Positions 1 to 8,253 of a stretch of DNA of 22,051 nt are shown here, one piece after another. The stretch's first letter is position 1. Each line of letters begins with the position of its first letter. The stretch is from Planctomycetota bacterium (lineage in GTDB: Bacteria > Planctomycetota > Phycisphaerae > Phycisphaerales > SM1A02). The notes below the pieces were generated by a model that saw nothing but the letters and a program-made list of their open reading frames with translations, made no database searches and was not told where the DNA came from. A program made the translations under genes and the position numbers. The stretch is taken from NCBI GenBank assembly GCA_014381385.1, contig JACNLR010000177.1, positions 1 to 22,051 on the forward strand, read 5' to 3'.

Positions 1-1033
1 CGAAGACTTAGATTTGGATCGTGCTGGAATCTATCTTGGCGCAGGCGAGGGCTTGTTGGATTTTTCGGCGCTCTCAATGATAGACACACACGCTTGGGAT
101 GGAGAGGGCGGAAAGGTCGACGCAGTTTCTTGGGCCACATTTGCGCGAGAAAAACTCGACGAGTGGGGTGAAGTCGAGCAAGAACCAAACATGTCCCTCT
201 GGCATGTTGCTAAAGAATACGGACTACAGGGTCCAGCATTTAACTGTTTAACGGCATGTGCAGCAAGCACACAAGCCATCGGCGAAGCCGTAAGCGTCCT
301 AAGAGCAGGTGATGCTGACGTCATGATCAGCGGTGGCACGCACACGATGTTGCACGCACTTGGCATTACAGGATTTAACAGATTGACCGCTCTTTCTACC
401 TTTGATGGCGACCCCAAAAAAGCTTCAAAGCCATTCTCTAAAGATCGAGGCGGTTTCGTAATGGGCGAAGGTGCTGGCATGCTCATACTTGAAACGTTGG
501 AACACGCATTGGGCAGAGGCGCAACTCCACTTGCTGAGATTGTTGGCTTTGGCTCAAGTGCCGACGCGTATCGAATCACAGACCTTCACCCTGATGGGCG
601 GGGACCTGCCGCAGCAATTCGAAATGCGCTTTCCCAAGCAAACATTGATCCAACAGCAACTGTGGATGGCAAACCGCCTGTGCAGTACATTTCCGCGCAC
701 GGCACTTCAACACAAGAAAACGATTCCATAGAAACAAAAGCAATCAAACTTGTCTTTGAAGACAACGCCCCGAACGTACCAGTAAGTTCTATTAAGTCAA
801 TGATGGGGCACCTTATAGCTGCGGCAGGTTCTGTCGAGTTAATTACGTGTGTGATGTCGATACAAACGGGCACGCTTGTTCCAACGATTAACTTGGACAA
901 CCCAGACCCTGAACTTGATTTAGATTACGTGCCAAATGTTGCGAGGGAAGCGCAAGTAGATTGTTGCCTAAGTAACTCGTTTGGTTTTGGTGGGCAAAAT
1001 AATACGCTGGTTGTGCAGCGGTACGAACCGTAA
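1..1033 (+). CDS. fabF: Beta-ketoacyl-ACP synthase, FabF (KAS II) type, 5'-truncated by the window
   Basis: The reading frame is already open at base 2, so the N-terminus (roughly 70 residues by comparison with the usual ~410) lies outside the window. KAS II enzymes condense malonyl-ACP with acyl-ACP in fatty-acid elongation in the cytosol. The whole catalytic triad is visible: the nucleophilic Cys in TACAAS (codon 257-259), the first His in SAHGTSTQEND (codon 698-700) and the second His in KSMMGHLIAAAG (codon 809-811). The glycine-rich end NSFGFGGQNN is also typical. The gene ends 5 bp before the convergent potassium-channel stop codon, with no obvious terminator hairpin between them. It could be a ketosynthase of a specialised lipid pathway rather than the housekeeping FabF; the visible part does not separate these. 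Confidence 0.88.
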   Translation, partial: EDLDLDRAGIYLGAGEGLLDFSALSMIDTHAWDGEGGKVDAVSWATFAREKLDEWGEVEQEPNMSLWHVAKEYGLQGPAFNCLTACAASTQAIGEAVSVLRAGDADVMISGGTHTMLHALGITGFNRLTALSTFDGDPKKASKPFSKDRGGFVMGEGAGMLILETLEHALGRGATPLAEIVGFGSSADAYRITDLHPDGRGPAAAIRNALSQANIDPTATVDGKPPVQYISAHGTSTQENDSIETKAIKLVFEDNAPNVPVSSIKSMMGHLIAAAGSVELITCVMSIQTGTLVPTINLDNPDPELDLDYVPNVAREAQVDCCLSNSFGFGGQNNTLVVQRYEP

Positions 1034-1038
1034 TCCGT

Positions 1039-1770
1039 TCATAGTTTTTTGTTAACCTTTGCCGAAACATCGGCCGCAGCGGAACGCAACGTGTCTGCAA
1101 AGAGTGCCGCCATCATCGCAAAGAGACCTATTCCAACAAACATAAGTAACACTGCCATAAATCGGCCACCAACAGTAACGGGGTAAAAATCTCCGTAGCC
1201 TACCGTGGACATCGTAACAACAGACCACCAAAGAACATCCGCAGCGCTCTTAATATTTGCGTTTGGATCCTGCGACTCAAAATATAACACGGCAAAACAA
1301 CACCCAACAATGGTAATTTCAGCGATGAGAAATCCCGTTACAACCATCGTGCTTCTACGATCTACACGAACTGCCCTGATTATTGCATGTATAGACTTAA
1401 TCGCTCTAACTCCCTGCACAATTCTAAAGAGGTGTGGCCAGTGCATCGTGTGGATTACTTTCGATGTTCCAAATTGTGCCGCTGGAATAGATGCGAGTAA
1501 ATCTACAATACCCCAAGTGAAAATATATTTGAATTTATTTTTCGCGTGGTACAGGTTATAGAGAAAGTCACAAAAGAAAATAGCACAGACACCAAGGTCA
1601 AACATATCGATAAGTTGGACCGTAGGGCTATTTGGAGTTAACGTTAACCGCCAAGCTAATAGCGTAAGTGAAATGATTCCGGACACCGCAACAAACAAGT
1701 TGAAGGAGTGCGGGTGGTCTCTCGTTGAAGGTGTTCCCTCATCTACAAGACGACTGTCTTTGTCACTCAT
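1039..1770 (-). CDS. Six-transmembrane voltage-gated-type potassium channel
   Basis: A 243-residue predicted inner-membrane channel. Hydrophobic segments match the S1-S6 plan: S1 about residues 23-42, S2 53-74, S3 82-97, an Arg/Lys-bearing S4-like stretch about 113-139, S5 141-164 and S6 203-226. Between S5 and S6 lies the K+ selectivity filter TVGYGD (residues 189-194) after a WWSVVTMS pore helix. There is no cytoplasmic RCK or cyclic-nucleotide domain, so it is of the minimal Kv type. The ATG at 1770 was chosen because it forms an ATGA overlap with the stop of the upstream Fe-S carrier gene, implying translational coupling; an in-frame start nine codons earlier would overlap further and is less likely. 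No Shine-Dalgarno is visible. The substrate is inferred from the filter. Confidence 0.85.
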   Translation of the reverse strand: MSDKDSRLVDEGTPSTRDHPHSFNLFVAVSGIISLTLLAWRLTLTPNSPTVQLIDMFDLGVCAIFFCDFLYNLYHAKNKFKYIFTWGIVDLLASIPAAQFGTSKVIHTMHWPHLFRIVQGVRAIKSIHAIIRAVRVDRRSTMVVTGFLIAEITIVGCCFAVLYFESQDPNANIKSAADVLWWSVVTMSTVGYGDFYPVTVGGRFMAVLLMFVGIGLFAMMAALFADTLRSAAADVSAKVNKKL

Positions 1771-2123
1771 GCATTGAAACTGCTGCCGCAGCCACATGTG
1801 TTCGTTGCATTTGGATTCTCAAAGACAAATCCTCTTCCCATCACTTCATCTTTAAAATCGACGGTTGTACCGTTGAGGTAGAGGTAACTTTTAGGGTCAC
1901 AAATGACATGAAAATCTCTATTTTCGCCATCGACTTCAAATTTGTAGTCCCACTGCTCGTCATCGTCCTTTTTAGCCTCAGTGAGATCTAAAATATAACT
2001 AAACCCTGAACAACCACCGCCCTTTACGCCAACCCGAAGGTGCGTTTTGTCACAATCTAACTCCTGCTGAGTCATGATGTTATTGATTTCGCGTGCTGCT
2101 GATTCTGTGATTATTACTGCCAT
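1767..2123 (-). CDS. HesB/IscA/ErpA-family iron-sulfur cluster carrier
   Basis: An A-type Fe-S carrier that accepts clusters and delivers them to apo-proteins in the cytosol. The family's three Cys ligands are present: C38 in VKGGGCSGFSY, and C110 and C112 in the C-terminal CGCGSSF. The length (118 aa) is usual, apart from a slightly long acidic stretch around residues 49-58 (KKDDDEQ). The start has a good Shine-Dalgarno (AAAGGAG, about 7 nt spacing) and a near-consensus sigma-70 promoter upstream. It is first in a two-gene unit with the potassium channel. Sequence alone does not separate IscA, ErpA and SufA. Confidence 0.92.
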   Translation of the reverse strand: MAVIITESAAREINNIMTQQELDCDKTHLRVGVKGGGCSGFSYILDLTEAKKDDDEQWDYKFEVDGENRDFHVICDPKSYLYLNGTTVDFKDEVMGRGFVFENPNATNTCGCGSSFNA

Positions 2124-2158
2124 TGTATGGCTCCTTTTGCTGCCGATTTCTATCTCAC

Positions 2159-2187
2159 ATTATACCCAGTTTCTACGGCATTGTCAC
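2159..2187 (-). promoter_or_regulatory. Sigma-70-like promoter of the Fe-S carrier gene
   Basis: On the minus strand, GTGACA (2187-2182) is followed by a 17-bp spacer and a perfect TATAAT (2164-2159). The expected start near 2152 gives a leader of about 29 nt that includes the Shine-Dalgarno AAAGGAG. It matches consensus at 11 of 12 hexamer positions and is the best promoter in the window. Confidence 0.75.
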
Positions 2188-2265
2188 GTAAAGGAGGGTG
2201 GGCCGCAGCACTCGTTGAGCATCTGATTGCAGGGGCATACCCAAGGTTTTCCTATACTGCTTGCG

Positions 2266-3054
2266 ATGGAAGTTCTCACCCGCGAATCTGAAATTGCTGC
2301 GTTCAAAGAGTGCGCGTTCGTACCAACAATGGGTGCATTGCACGAGGGTCATCTTTCTCTTATACGCATGGCGAAAAAAACTAACCGACCTGTGGTCGTG
2401 AGCATATTCGTAAATCCTGAGCAGTTTTCACCTGAAGAAGATTTAGATACATACCCTCGTAATTTGGAACAAGATTGCGCGTTTGCTGCAAGCGTAGGTG
2501 CTGACGCAGTCTTCGCTCCAAGTGTTGAAACAATGTACCCTACCGCGCCCCAGCCGATTGCCCTTCCAGATGCTGCAACAATGCCACAACTTGAAGACGC
2601 ATGCAGACCGGCTCACTTTATGGGAGTTTGCGTTGCAGTTGCGCGTCTCTTTGATCTTGTGCAGCCAGCAGTCACTGTATTTGGATTGAAAGATTACCAG
2701 CAATACCTCGTCGTCAAACAATTAATTGTTCAAGAGGAGAACCGCTGGAAAAATCTTAAAATACTTGGTGCAGAAATCATTCGTGATGAAGATGGTTTAG
2801 CAATGAGCAGCCGCAACGTCTACCTTACTACGGAGCAACGCAAGCAGTCTCTGGGATTACATAAAGCGATTTCGTGCACAACTCAAAACGATATGGTTGA
2901 AACGCTCAATACATATGGACTTGATATCGAATACGCTGTCTTGCGTAGCAGTCGTTCACTTCTTACACCGATTGATGGCGAGCCAGTGCGGGCACTCGTC
3001 GCCGCTAGGCTTGGCAACATTCGCCTCATCGATAATGCGGAGGTTCAACCATGA
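2266..3054 (+). CDS. panC: Pantothenate synthetase (pantoate-beta-alanine ligase)
   Basis: Joins pantoate and beta-alanine with ATP to make pantothenate, the coenzyme A precursor, in the cytosol. Hallmarks in order: FVPTMGALHEGHLSLI (residues 18-33, the HIGH-like nucleotide motif), VSIFVNPEQF, FGLKDYQQY, DEDGLAMSSRNVYL (the KMSKS-like loop) and the terminal ARLGNIRLIDN. The ATG at 2266 gives 263 residues, slightly short but complete; an in-frame TTG at 2227 would add 13 residues that do not resemble the family start. No Shine-Dalgarno precedes the ATG, but TATACT ends 7 nt before it. The gene begins a run with nadD, rimO, lepA and a Skp-like gene, and overlaps nadD by ATGA. With nadD it groups two cofactor-biosynthesis steps. 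Confidence 0.95.
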   Translation: MEVLTRESEIAAFKECAFVPTMGALHEGHLSLIRMAKKTNRPVVVSIFVNPEQFSPEEDLDTYPRNLEQDCAFAASVGADAVFAPSVETMYPTAPQPIALPDAATMPQLEDACRPAHFMGVCVAVARLFDLVQPAVTVFGLKDYQQYLVVKQLIVQEENRWKNLKILGAEIIRDEDGLAMSSRNVYLTTEQRKQSLGLHKAISCTTQNDMVETLNTYGLDIEYAVLRSSRSLLTPIDGEPVRALVAARLGNIRLIDNAEVQP

Positions 3055-3599
3055 CACGCACACTTTTGTATGGAGGCTCGTTTGACCCCCCACACATCGC
3101 GCACATTAAAGTTCCCCACGCAGCGATGGAATACCTTAAGTTTGACCGTGTACTATACGTGCCAGCATTTCAATCGCCCTTAAAAAAAACAACGCCAACC
3201 TCTGCAACTCACCGCTTAGCGATGCTTCAACTGGCGCACGCTGGTTGCCCTTGGGCTGCCATTTCAACAATAGAACTTGACCGAGGAGGGACAAGTTTTA
3301 CAATTGACACGATTGATTCTCTGTTGGATTCATGCGATGAACTGCGCCTGCTTATTGGGGCTGATCAATGGCTACACTTCAAAGAGTGGCATAGGTGGGA
3401 AGATATTATTTCATTAGCGAACCCTGCAATAATGCCGCGCATAGGTTTCGAGCTCTCAGACCCTCGAGTATTAAAAATAAAACCACTTCCAGGGTCCTCA
3501 ACAGCAGTCCGTGAAAAGATCGGGCAAACGGAATGCTCCCTTGACTTTATTCAACCTGAGGTTGCAGCGTATATCGCACAACATGGTTTGTACCTGTAA
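3051..3599 (+). CDS. nadD: Nicotinate-nucleotide adenylyltransferase
   Basis: Transfers AMP from ATP to nicotinate mononucleotide in NAD biosynthesis. It shows the nucleotidyltransferase N-terminus GGSFDPPHIAH (residues 8-18), the pre-adenylation segment with LLIGADQWLHF (about 100-110) and the C-terminal SSTAVRE loop (149-155), which matches the family ISSTxIR motif. Length (182 aa) is at the short end of the usual 190-215. The (H/T)xGH motif here reads HIAH, with Ala for the normal Gly. The start overlaps the panC stop (ATGA) and has a Shine-Dalgarno, GGAGG with 7 nt spacing. Confidence 0.9.
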   Translation: MTRTLLYGGSFDPPHIAHIKVPHAAMEYLKFDRVLYVPAFQSPLKKTTPTSATHRLAMLQLAHAGCPWAAISTIELDRGGTSFTIDTIDSLLDSCDELRLLIGADQWLHFKEWHRWEDIISLANPAIMPRIGFELSDPRVLKIKPLPGSSTAVREKIGQTECSLDFIQPEVAAYIAQHGLYL

Positions 3600-3611
3600 A
3601 ATACGCAGTCG

Positions 3612-5063
3612 ATGACTGCACCGCGAATTGGTTTTATCTCCTTGGGTTGCCCCAAGAATTTGGTTGATAGTGAGCAAATGCTTGCGACGTTAGTCGATGC
3701 TGGTTATGAGCTTGTAGAGGATCACAGCGATGCAGACGCAATAATAATTAACACGTGTGGATTTCTAGAAGCGTCGAAAGTTGAATCAATCGAGGTTATC
3801 AATGAGGCAGTTGCATTAAAAGAAACTGCAAGCGTCCAAAGAGTAATCGCTGCGGGTTGCCTCGTCCAACGCCACCGTGCAAACTTGCTTGAGTGGTGTC
3901 CGGGTATTGACGCAATGATCGGCGTGTTTGACAGAGATCACATAGTCGATGCAATGCGAGAAGAGGGCGAAAAAGAAAAAGCACCACAATGGATAGAAGC
4001 CAACGCGACGCTCGCAGCAAGAGCGCGGGGGCTTGAGAACGCGCAAGGTTATTTTGAAGACGACTCAAACCGCGTTCAATTAACTCCAAGGCACTGGGCG
4101 TACCTACGTATCAGTGAGGGGTGCAATCAAAACTGCACCTTCTGCACGATTCCTTCAATTCGAGGAAAAATGCGATCGAAGCCTGTTGAGAATATTGTCG
4201 CAGAAGCAAAACAATTGTTAACGTCTGGAGTCTTTGAACTCAATTTGATTGGGCAAGACACGACAAGTTATGGCAACGATATCGGATACGAATCTGGATT
4301 AGTTGGGCTGCTCACAGAACTCAATGAAGCAGTCGCAAAATCTGGTGGTGGTTGGATACGTCTCATGTATGCCTATCCAACTTACTTTACGCAAGAGATG
4401 ATCGACACGATGGCAAGTTTACAACACGTCCTGCCCTACATTGATATTCCATTACAACATGCGAGCGACTCGATGCTCAATGCAATGCGCCGAAATGTAA
4501 CCGCCGATATCCAATCATCGTTGCTCACGCAGCTCAGACAGAGTATTCATGGTGTTGGCATTCGTACGACTTTTATAACTGGGTTTCCAGGTGAAACAGA
4601 AGAAGACCATCAAAAACTTCTCGCATTCATAAAAGAACACAAATTCGAAGCAATGGGCGTCTTTCGATATTCAAAAGAAGACGGAACAGTTGCAGGCACA
4701 ATGGAAAAAGACGATTCACTTCGCATTCCACAAGCCATCAAGCAACACCGCGAAGAGGAACTTATGCTTGCGCAACAAGACATTGCGTTTGCTCGAGCAG
4801 AACAAGCTGCCATAGATGGTGAAAAGCACGATGTATTGCTAGACGCCTATCTTGGCGAAACAGGCGAAGGCGAACTGCACTTGTATCAGTGCCGAACAAA
4901 GCAACAAGCTCCAGATGTTGACGCTTGCACAATTCTGATGGCAGAAAACAAACAAACGATAGGAACAGTCGTGAACTGTACAATTACCGATAGCGATGGG
5001 TACGACCTCGTTGCTAGACCTACTGACGAATTAGAGAAGGTAATCTCACTCCCCTTGCGGTAA
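3612..5063 (+). CDS. rimO: Ribosomal protein S12 methylthiotransferase RimO
   Basis: A radical-SAM enzyme that methylthiolates an aspartate of ribosomal protein S12. The N-terminal methylthiotransferase domain has its three cluster Cys at C13 (SLGCPKN), C49 (INTCGF) and C83 (AAGCLVQRH). The radical-SAM Cys triad is C171, C175 and C178 (SEGCNQNCTFC). A TRAM-like C-terminal region follows from about residue 405. The start LGCPKNLVDSE favours RimO over MiaB. At 483 residues it is longer than the usual ~440; the extra length lies mainly in a charged linker around residues 115-155. It starts 12 nt after nadD without a Shine-Dalgarno and is followed 14 nt later by lepA. Confidence 0.95.
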   Translation: MTAPRIGFISLGCPKNLVDSEQMLATLVDAGYELVEDHSDADAIIINTCGFLEASKVESIEVINEAVALKETASVQRVIAAGCLVQRHRANLLEWCPGIDAMIGVFDRDHIVDAMREEGEKEKAPQWIEANATLAARARGLENAQGYFEDDSNRVQLTPRHWAYLRISEGCNQNCTFCTIPSIRGKMRSKPVENIVAEAKQLLTSGVFELNLIGQDTTSYGNDIGYESGLVGLLTELNEAVAKSGGGWIRLMYAYPTYFTQEMIDTMASLQHVLPYIDIPLQHASDSMLNAMRRNVTADIQSSLLTQLRQSIHGVGIRTTFITGFPGETEEDHQKLLAFIKEHKFEAMGVFRYSKEDGTVAGTMEKDDSLRIPQAIKQHREEELMLAQQDIAFARAEQAAIDGEKHDVLLDAYLGETGEGELHLYQCRTKQQAPDVDACTILMAENKQTIGTVVNCTITDSDGYDLVARPTDELEKVISLPLR

Positions 5064-5077
5064 ACTGCACCATCACT

Positions 5078-6883
5078 ATGCACATTCGTAACTTTTCTAT
5101 CATTGCTCATATTGACCACGGCAAAAGTACGCTTGCCGATCGGTTGTTGCAAGCAACGAAAGCTGTCACCGATCGAGAAGCAAAGGCGCAGTTACTAGAC
5201 TCGATGGATCTAGAACGCGAGCGAGGCATTACTATCAAAGCCTCCGCGGTCACTGTGAACCATACGTACAAGGGCGAGGTGTATCAATTGAACTTTATTG
5301 ATACGCCAGGACATGTTGATTTTACGTACGAAGTATCAAGAGCGCTAACTGCGTGCGAGGGCGCACTCCTTATTGTTGATTCAACACAGGGAGTCGAAGC
5401 GCAAACAGTCGCAAATGCATACTTAGCTATTGAAAACGACCTAGAACTTATTCCGGTTGTTAATAAAATTGATCTTCCTTCTGCTGACCCTGAAAAGGTA
5501 GCTATGGAGATTGAGCAAATCCTTGGGCTTCCAGCCGAAAACTGCATTTACTGTTCCGCAAAAACGGGCGAAGGCATCGAAGAGTTACTTGATATCATTT
5601 GCGAACAGTTGCCTTCACCCAAGCCTGCAGTTGTGAAGGAAACGCGTGCATTAATTTTTGATTCGCATTACGATGATTACCGAGGCGTCATTGTGTACTT
5701 CCGTGTGTTTGACGGCTCTCTTTCAAAGGGTGATAAAATACGAATGATGGGGACAGAGCGAAACTTTACGATTACAGAACTCGGTAGGTACACACCAACA
5801 CCCGTACAAGCAAAAACTATTGGCACTTCCGAAGTAGGCTACATGGTTGCTGCCATTAAAACACTTGACGATGTGCGAATCGGTGACACTATTACTCTCG
5901 AATCAAATCCAGCCAAGGAAGCTCTGCCGGGTTACGAAGAGCCAAAACAAATGGTCTTTTGTGATTTTTATCCAGCCTCTAGTGAAAGCGGAAGTAAAAA
6001 AACAGAATTTGAAACACTTCGCGAAGCCGTTGAAAAATTGCGCTTAAACGATTCTAGTTTTACATTTGAAACACAACACAGTGAGGCGCTTGGCTTTGGT
6101 TTTCGTTGCGGTTTCCTTGGGTTGTTGCATATGGAAATTGTGCAAGAACGGCTCGAGCGTGAGGGCGGCGCAGAAATTGTGCAAACTGCACCGACCGTAA
6201 ACTACCAAATTGAACTAACCGATGGCACTATGCTTGACATTCACAATCCAGCGGACTTGCCAGACCCTGCGCATATTAAATCCATCAGGGAACCGATAGT
6301 TAAAGTAGAAATCATTTGCCCTGACGAATCAATTGGGGACTTGATGCGTTTGTGCGAGGGTAGGCGAGGAATTTTTAAAGGACAAAAATTTGTTTCAATG
6401 GGCCGGCAAATGCTCGATTACGAGTTGCCACTTGCTGAGATTATTTATGATTTCTACGACAAACTCAAGTCAATCACTCGTGGGTATGGAACTATGGATT
6501 ATGAGATTGTCGAATTCCGAGCAGACAGGCTTGTCAAGGTTTCAATTCTCGTAAACGGTACGCCTGTTGAGGCGCTAAGTGTCATTTGCCACAAAGAAAA
6601 AGCTGAAGTACGAACTCGTGCTATCTTGTTAAAATTGCGCAAACAAATTGATCGTCACCAATTTGAAATAGCATTGCAGGCTGCAATTGGCGGTAAAATT
6701 ATTGCACGCGAAACCGTAAAGGGGTTTCGTAAAAATGTTACTGCCAAGTGCTACGGCGGCGATATTTCAAGAAAAAGAAAACTTCTTGAAAAACAAAAGA
6801 AGGGTAAGCGCCGTATGAAGGCTATTGGCAATGTGCATATCCCACAATCCGCATTTCTTTCCATACTTGAACAAGGTGATTAA
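5078..6883 (+). CDS. lepA: Elongation factor 4 (LepA), back-translocating GTPase
   Basis: A ribosome-associated translational GTPase. The G motifs are clear: G1 AHIDHGKST (residues 10-18), G2 in RGITIKA, G3 DTPGH, G4 NKID and G5 SAK. The LepA-specific C-terminal domain is present, with FDTLREAVEKL-like and ETVKGFRKNVTAKCYGGD segments and the basic tail KKGKRRMK. Its 601 residues match the family length. It sits between rimO and a Skp-like gene in one direction with very short gaps (14 and 3 nt), suggesting cotranscription. No Shine-Dalgarno is visible before the ATG. Confidence 0.97.
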   Translation: MHIRNFSIIAHIDHGKSTLADRLLQATKAVTDREAKAQLLDSMDLERERGITIKASAVTVNHTYKGEVYQLNFIDTPGHVDFTYEVSRALTACEGALLIVDSTQGVEAQTVANAYLAIENDLELIPVVNKIDLPSADPEKVAMEIEQILGLPAENCIYCSAKTGEGIEELLDIICEQLPSPKPAVVKETRALIFDSHYDDYRGVIVYFRVFDGSLSKGDKIRMMGTERNFTITELGRYTPTPVQAKTIGTSEVGYMVAAIKTLDDVRIGDTITLESNPAKEALPGYEEPKQMVFCDFYPASSESGSKKTEFETLREAVEKLRLNDSSFTFETQHSEALGFGFRCGFLGLLHMEIVQERLEREGGAEIVQTAPTVNYQIELTDGTMLDIHNPADLPDPAHIKSIREPIVKVEIICPDESIGDLMRLCEGRRGIFKGQKFVSMGRQMLDYELPLAEIIYDFYDKLKSITRGYGTMDYEIVEFRADRLVKVSILVNGTPVEALSVICHKEKAEVRTRAILLKLRKQIDRHQFEIALQAAIGGKIIARETVKGFRKNVTAKCYGGDISRKRKLLEKQKKGKRRMKAIGNVHIPQSAFLSILEQGD

Positions 6884-6886
6884 ACA

Positions 6887-7579
6887 ATGAACAACAAAAC
6901 AACAAACGTAGTAATTGCAACTTTCCTATCTATAGCCGTTGTCTCAACAATGCTTATGAGTAATGAGAAAACTGGGACTATAGGTCCTGCTGATGCGGTT
7001 ATTCTCGCTGGAAGCGATGGGGATGTGACTGTTAAAAACAGTGAGGGACGAATGTCGTGGGGTGACAAGAAGACAAGCACTGTATGGTCGATCGGATTCA
7101 TGGAAACCGGAAAAGCTTTGTCGCAATTATTGCAAGCAGACCACTATGTTGAAACAAGAGAAGAACTAAATGCAGAGTTGGCTGGGTCCCTTACAGAAAC
7201 ACGAAAAGCACTTGAAACTATTAATGCGCAAGCCCAATCTCTTGAACAAGACGATCCAAACGCTGGCGCTCTTAGGCAACAGTGGCAACGGCTGTACGAT
7301 AAATTCCAAAAACTGCAAAAAATTGCTGCCGATGCACGCGCATCACTTCTTGCAGACCAAATGCAAGAATCGTATGACGAGATAATAGAAGCGGTCAATG
7401 TTGTTTCGGAAAGACTACAGGTCGACATGGTGCTTAGGTTTATACCTCCAGACGGTGAATTTGAACAGGGAAACCCTGACTCAACAATCATGCAAATACG
7501 GCTTCGCAGTGCGCTGCGTCTCCCTGATGGCTTGGATATTACGGACGAGGTTCTTGCTGAACTTGGGCTTGACGACTAA
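6887..7579 (+). CDS. Skp/OmpH-like periplasmic chaperone
   Basis: A 230-residue protein with an N-terminal hydrophobic segment (about residues 7-24) that acts as a signal peptide or anchor, then a long alpha-helical, charged and Gln-rich stretch (about 85-175). This matches the coiled-coil tentacles of OmpH/Skp proteins, which hold unfolded outer-membrane proteins in the periplasm. Family-like elements include YVETREELNAELAG, the EAYDEI-like YDEIIEAVNVV and the C-terminal LDITDEVLAEL. The start lies 3 nt after lepA with Shine-Dalgarno AAGGTGAT. The 3' end overlaps convergent lipB by 41 bp. Nearby lpxA fits an outer-membrane role, although the usual bamA and lpxD partners are not in view. The family call rests on pattern, so the exact function is less certain. 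Confidence 0.7.
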   Translation: MNNKTTNVVIATFLSIAVVSTMLMSNEKTGTIGPADAVILAGSDGDVTVKNSEGRMSWGDKKTSTVWSIGFMETGKALSQLLQADHYVETREELNAELAGSLTETRKALETINAQAQSLEQDDPNAGALRQQWQRLYDKFQKLQKIAADARASLLADQMQESYDEIIEAVNVVSERLQVDMVLRFIPPDGEFEQGNPDSTIMQIRLRSALRLPDGLDITDEVLAELGLDD

Positions 7580-8228
7580 TCGAATCGCTAAAAATTGCAG
7601 AAACTGTTTGTTTTACCTCTACCATACTCGGGCATGCATCACCAAGGAGTTCTCGCATGGAGGTTACTTTTCGACCTGCAAGACCACACGGTACGATGAA
7701 ATCAAAGTGTTGCATGTTTGGGTCAACATTCAAAGCAAAACCGTGCATCGAAACCCAGCGTGATACTCGAACGCCCATCGCACATATTTTTGCATCTCCA
7801 ACCCAAACACCTGTTGCGCACTTGTCACGATGTGCTTTTATTCCATACTCCTCAAGGACATCAATGAGAATCGTTTCCAAGAATCGCATGTAACTATGAA
7901 TACGCAAGGAAAGTTCGTTCAAATCGCAAATTGGGTAGCCCACGAGCTGCCCGATGCCGTGGTATGTGATATCACCCCCGCGATCTGTATTACACGTGGT
8001 TATCCCCGCTTTTGAAAGTTGCTCTTTCGATGCAATCAGATGTTCCTTAGCGCTAGGTCGCTTTGTCATTGTAATGACGGGCGGATCGTGCTCTAGCAGG
8101 AGCAGATGGAACGGGGAGGCGGTTTCGTTCCGCTGGTCGATGACGAGTTTCTGCAACTCTCGCTGTTTTTCTAATGCATCCTTGTACGCTATTTTTCCTA
8201 GATCTTGTATTTTGAGTTGGCAATCCAT
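7539..8228 (-). CDS. lipB: Octanoyl-[acyl-carrier-protein]:protein N-octanoyltransferase
   Basis: Transfers octanoate from ACP to lipoyl domains, the first step of endogenous lipoate synthesis. It shows the family signature RGGDITYHGIGQLVGYP (residues 83-99), the substrate-pocket segment ATGVWVGDAKICAMGVRVSR with catalytic Lys147, HGFALNV (162-168) and the catalytic Cys181 in IVPCGL. HGIGQ replaces the common HGPGQ. Length (229 aa) is usual. No Shine-Dalgarno is visible. It diverges from lpxA with 25 bp between start codons, and its last 41 bp overlap the end of the Skp-like gene on the other strand. Confidence 0.95.
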   Translation of the reverse strand: MDCQLKIQDLGKIAYKDALEKQRELQKLVIDQRNETASPFHLLLLEHDPPVITMTKRPSAKEHLIASKEQLSKAGITTCNTDRGGDITYHGIGQLVGYPICDLNELSLRIHSYMRFLETILIDVLEEYGIKAHRDKCATGVWVGDAKICAMGVRVSRWVSMHGFALNVDPNMQHFDFIVPCGLAGRKVTSMRELLGDACPSMVEVKQTVSAIFSDSISRQAQVQQEPRP

Positions 8229-8245
8229 CGTGATTTTGGGATGAT
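8217..8245 (+). promoter_or_regulatory. Putative lpxA promoter, lying partly inside lipB
   Basis: TTGGCA (8217-8222) and GATGAT (8240-8245) are separated by 17 bp, with the lpxA ATG 8 nt beyond. The -35 box covers the first codons of lipB on the other strand. A candidate lipB -10 box, TATCAT on the minus strand (8246-8241), overlaps the lpxA -10. The -35 matches consensus at 5 of 6 positions and the -10 at 4 of 6. Confidence 0.5.
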
Positions 8246-8253
8246 ACCCTGCA

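Noticed and set aside
31..579. A 182-codon minus-strand frame inside fabF
   Set aside because: It is antisense to a gene with a clear catalytic triad and shows no domain of its own.
5061..5066. Separate lepA promoter (TAAACT)
   Set aside because: No matching -35 box, and the 14-bp gap after rimO favours cotranscription.
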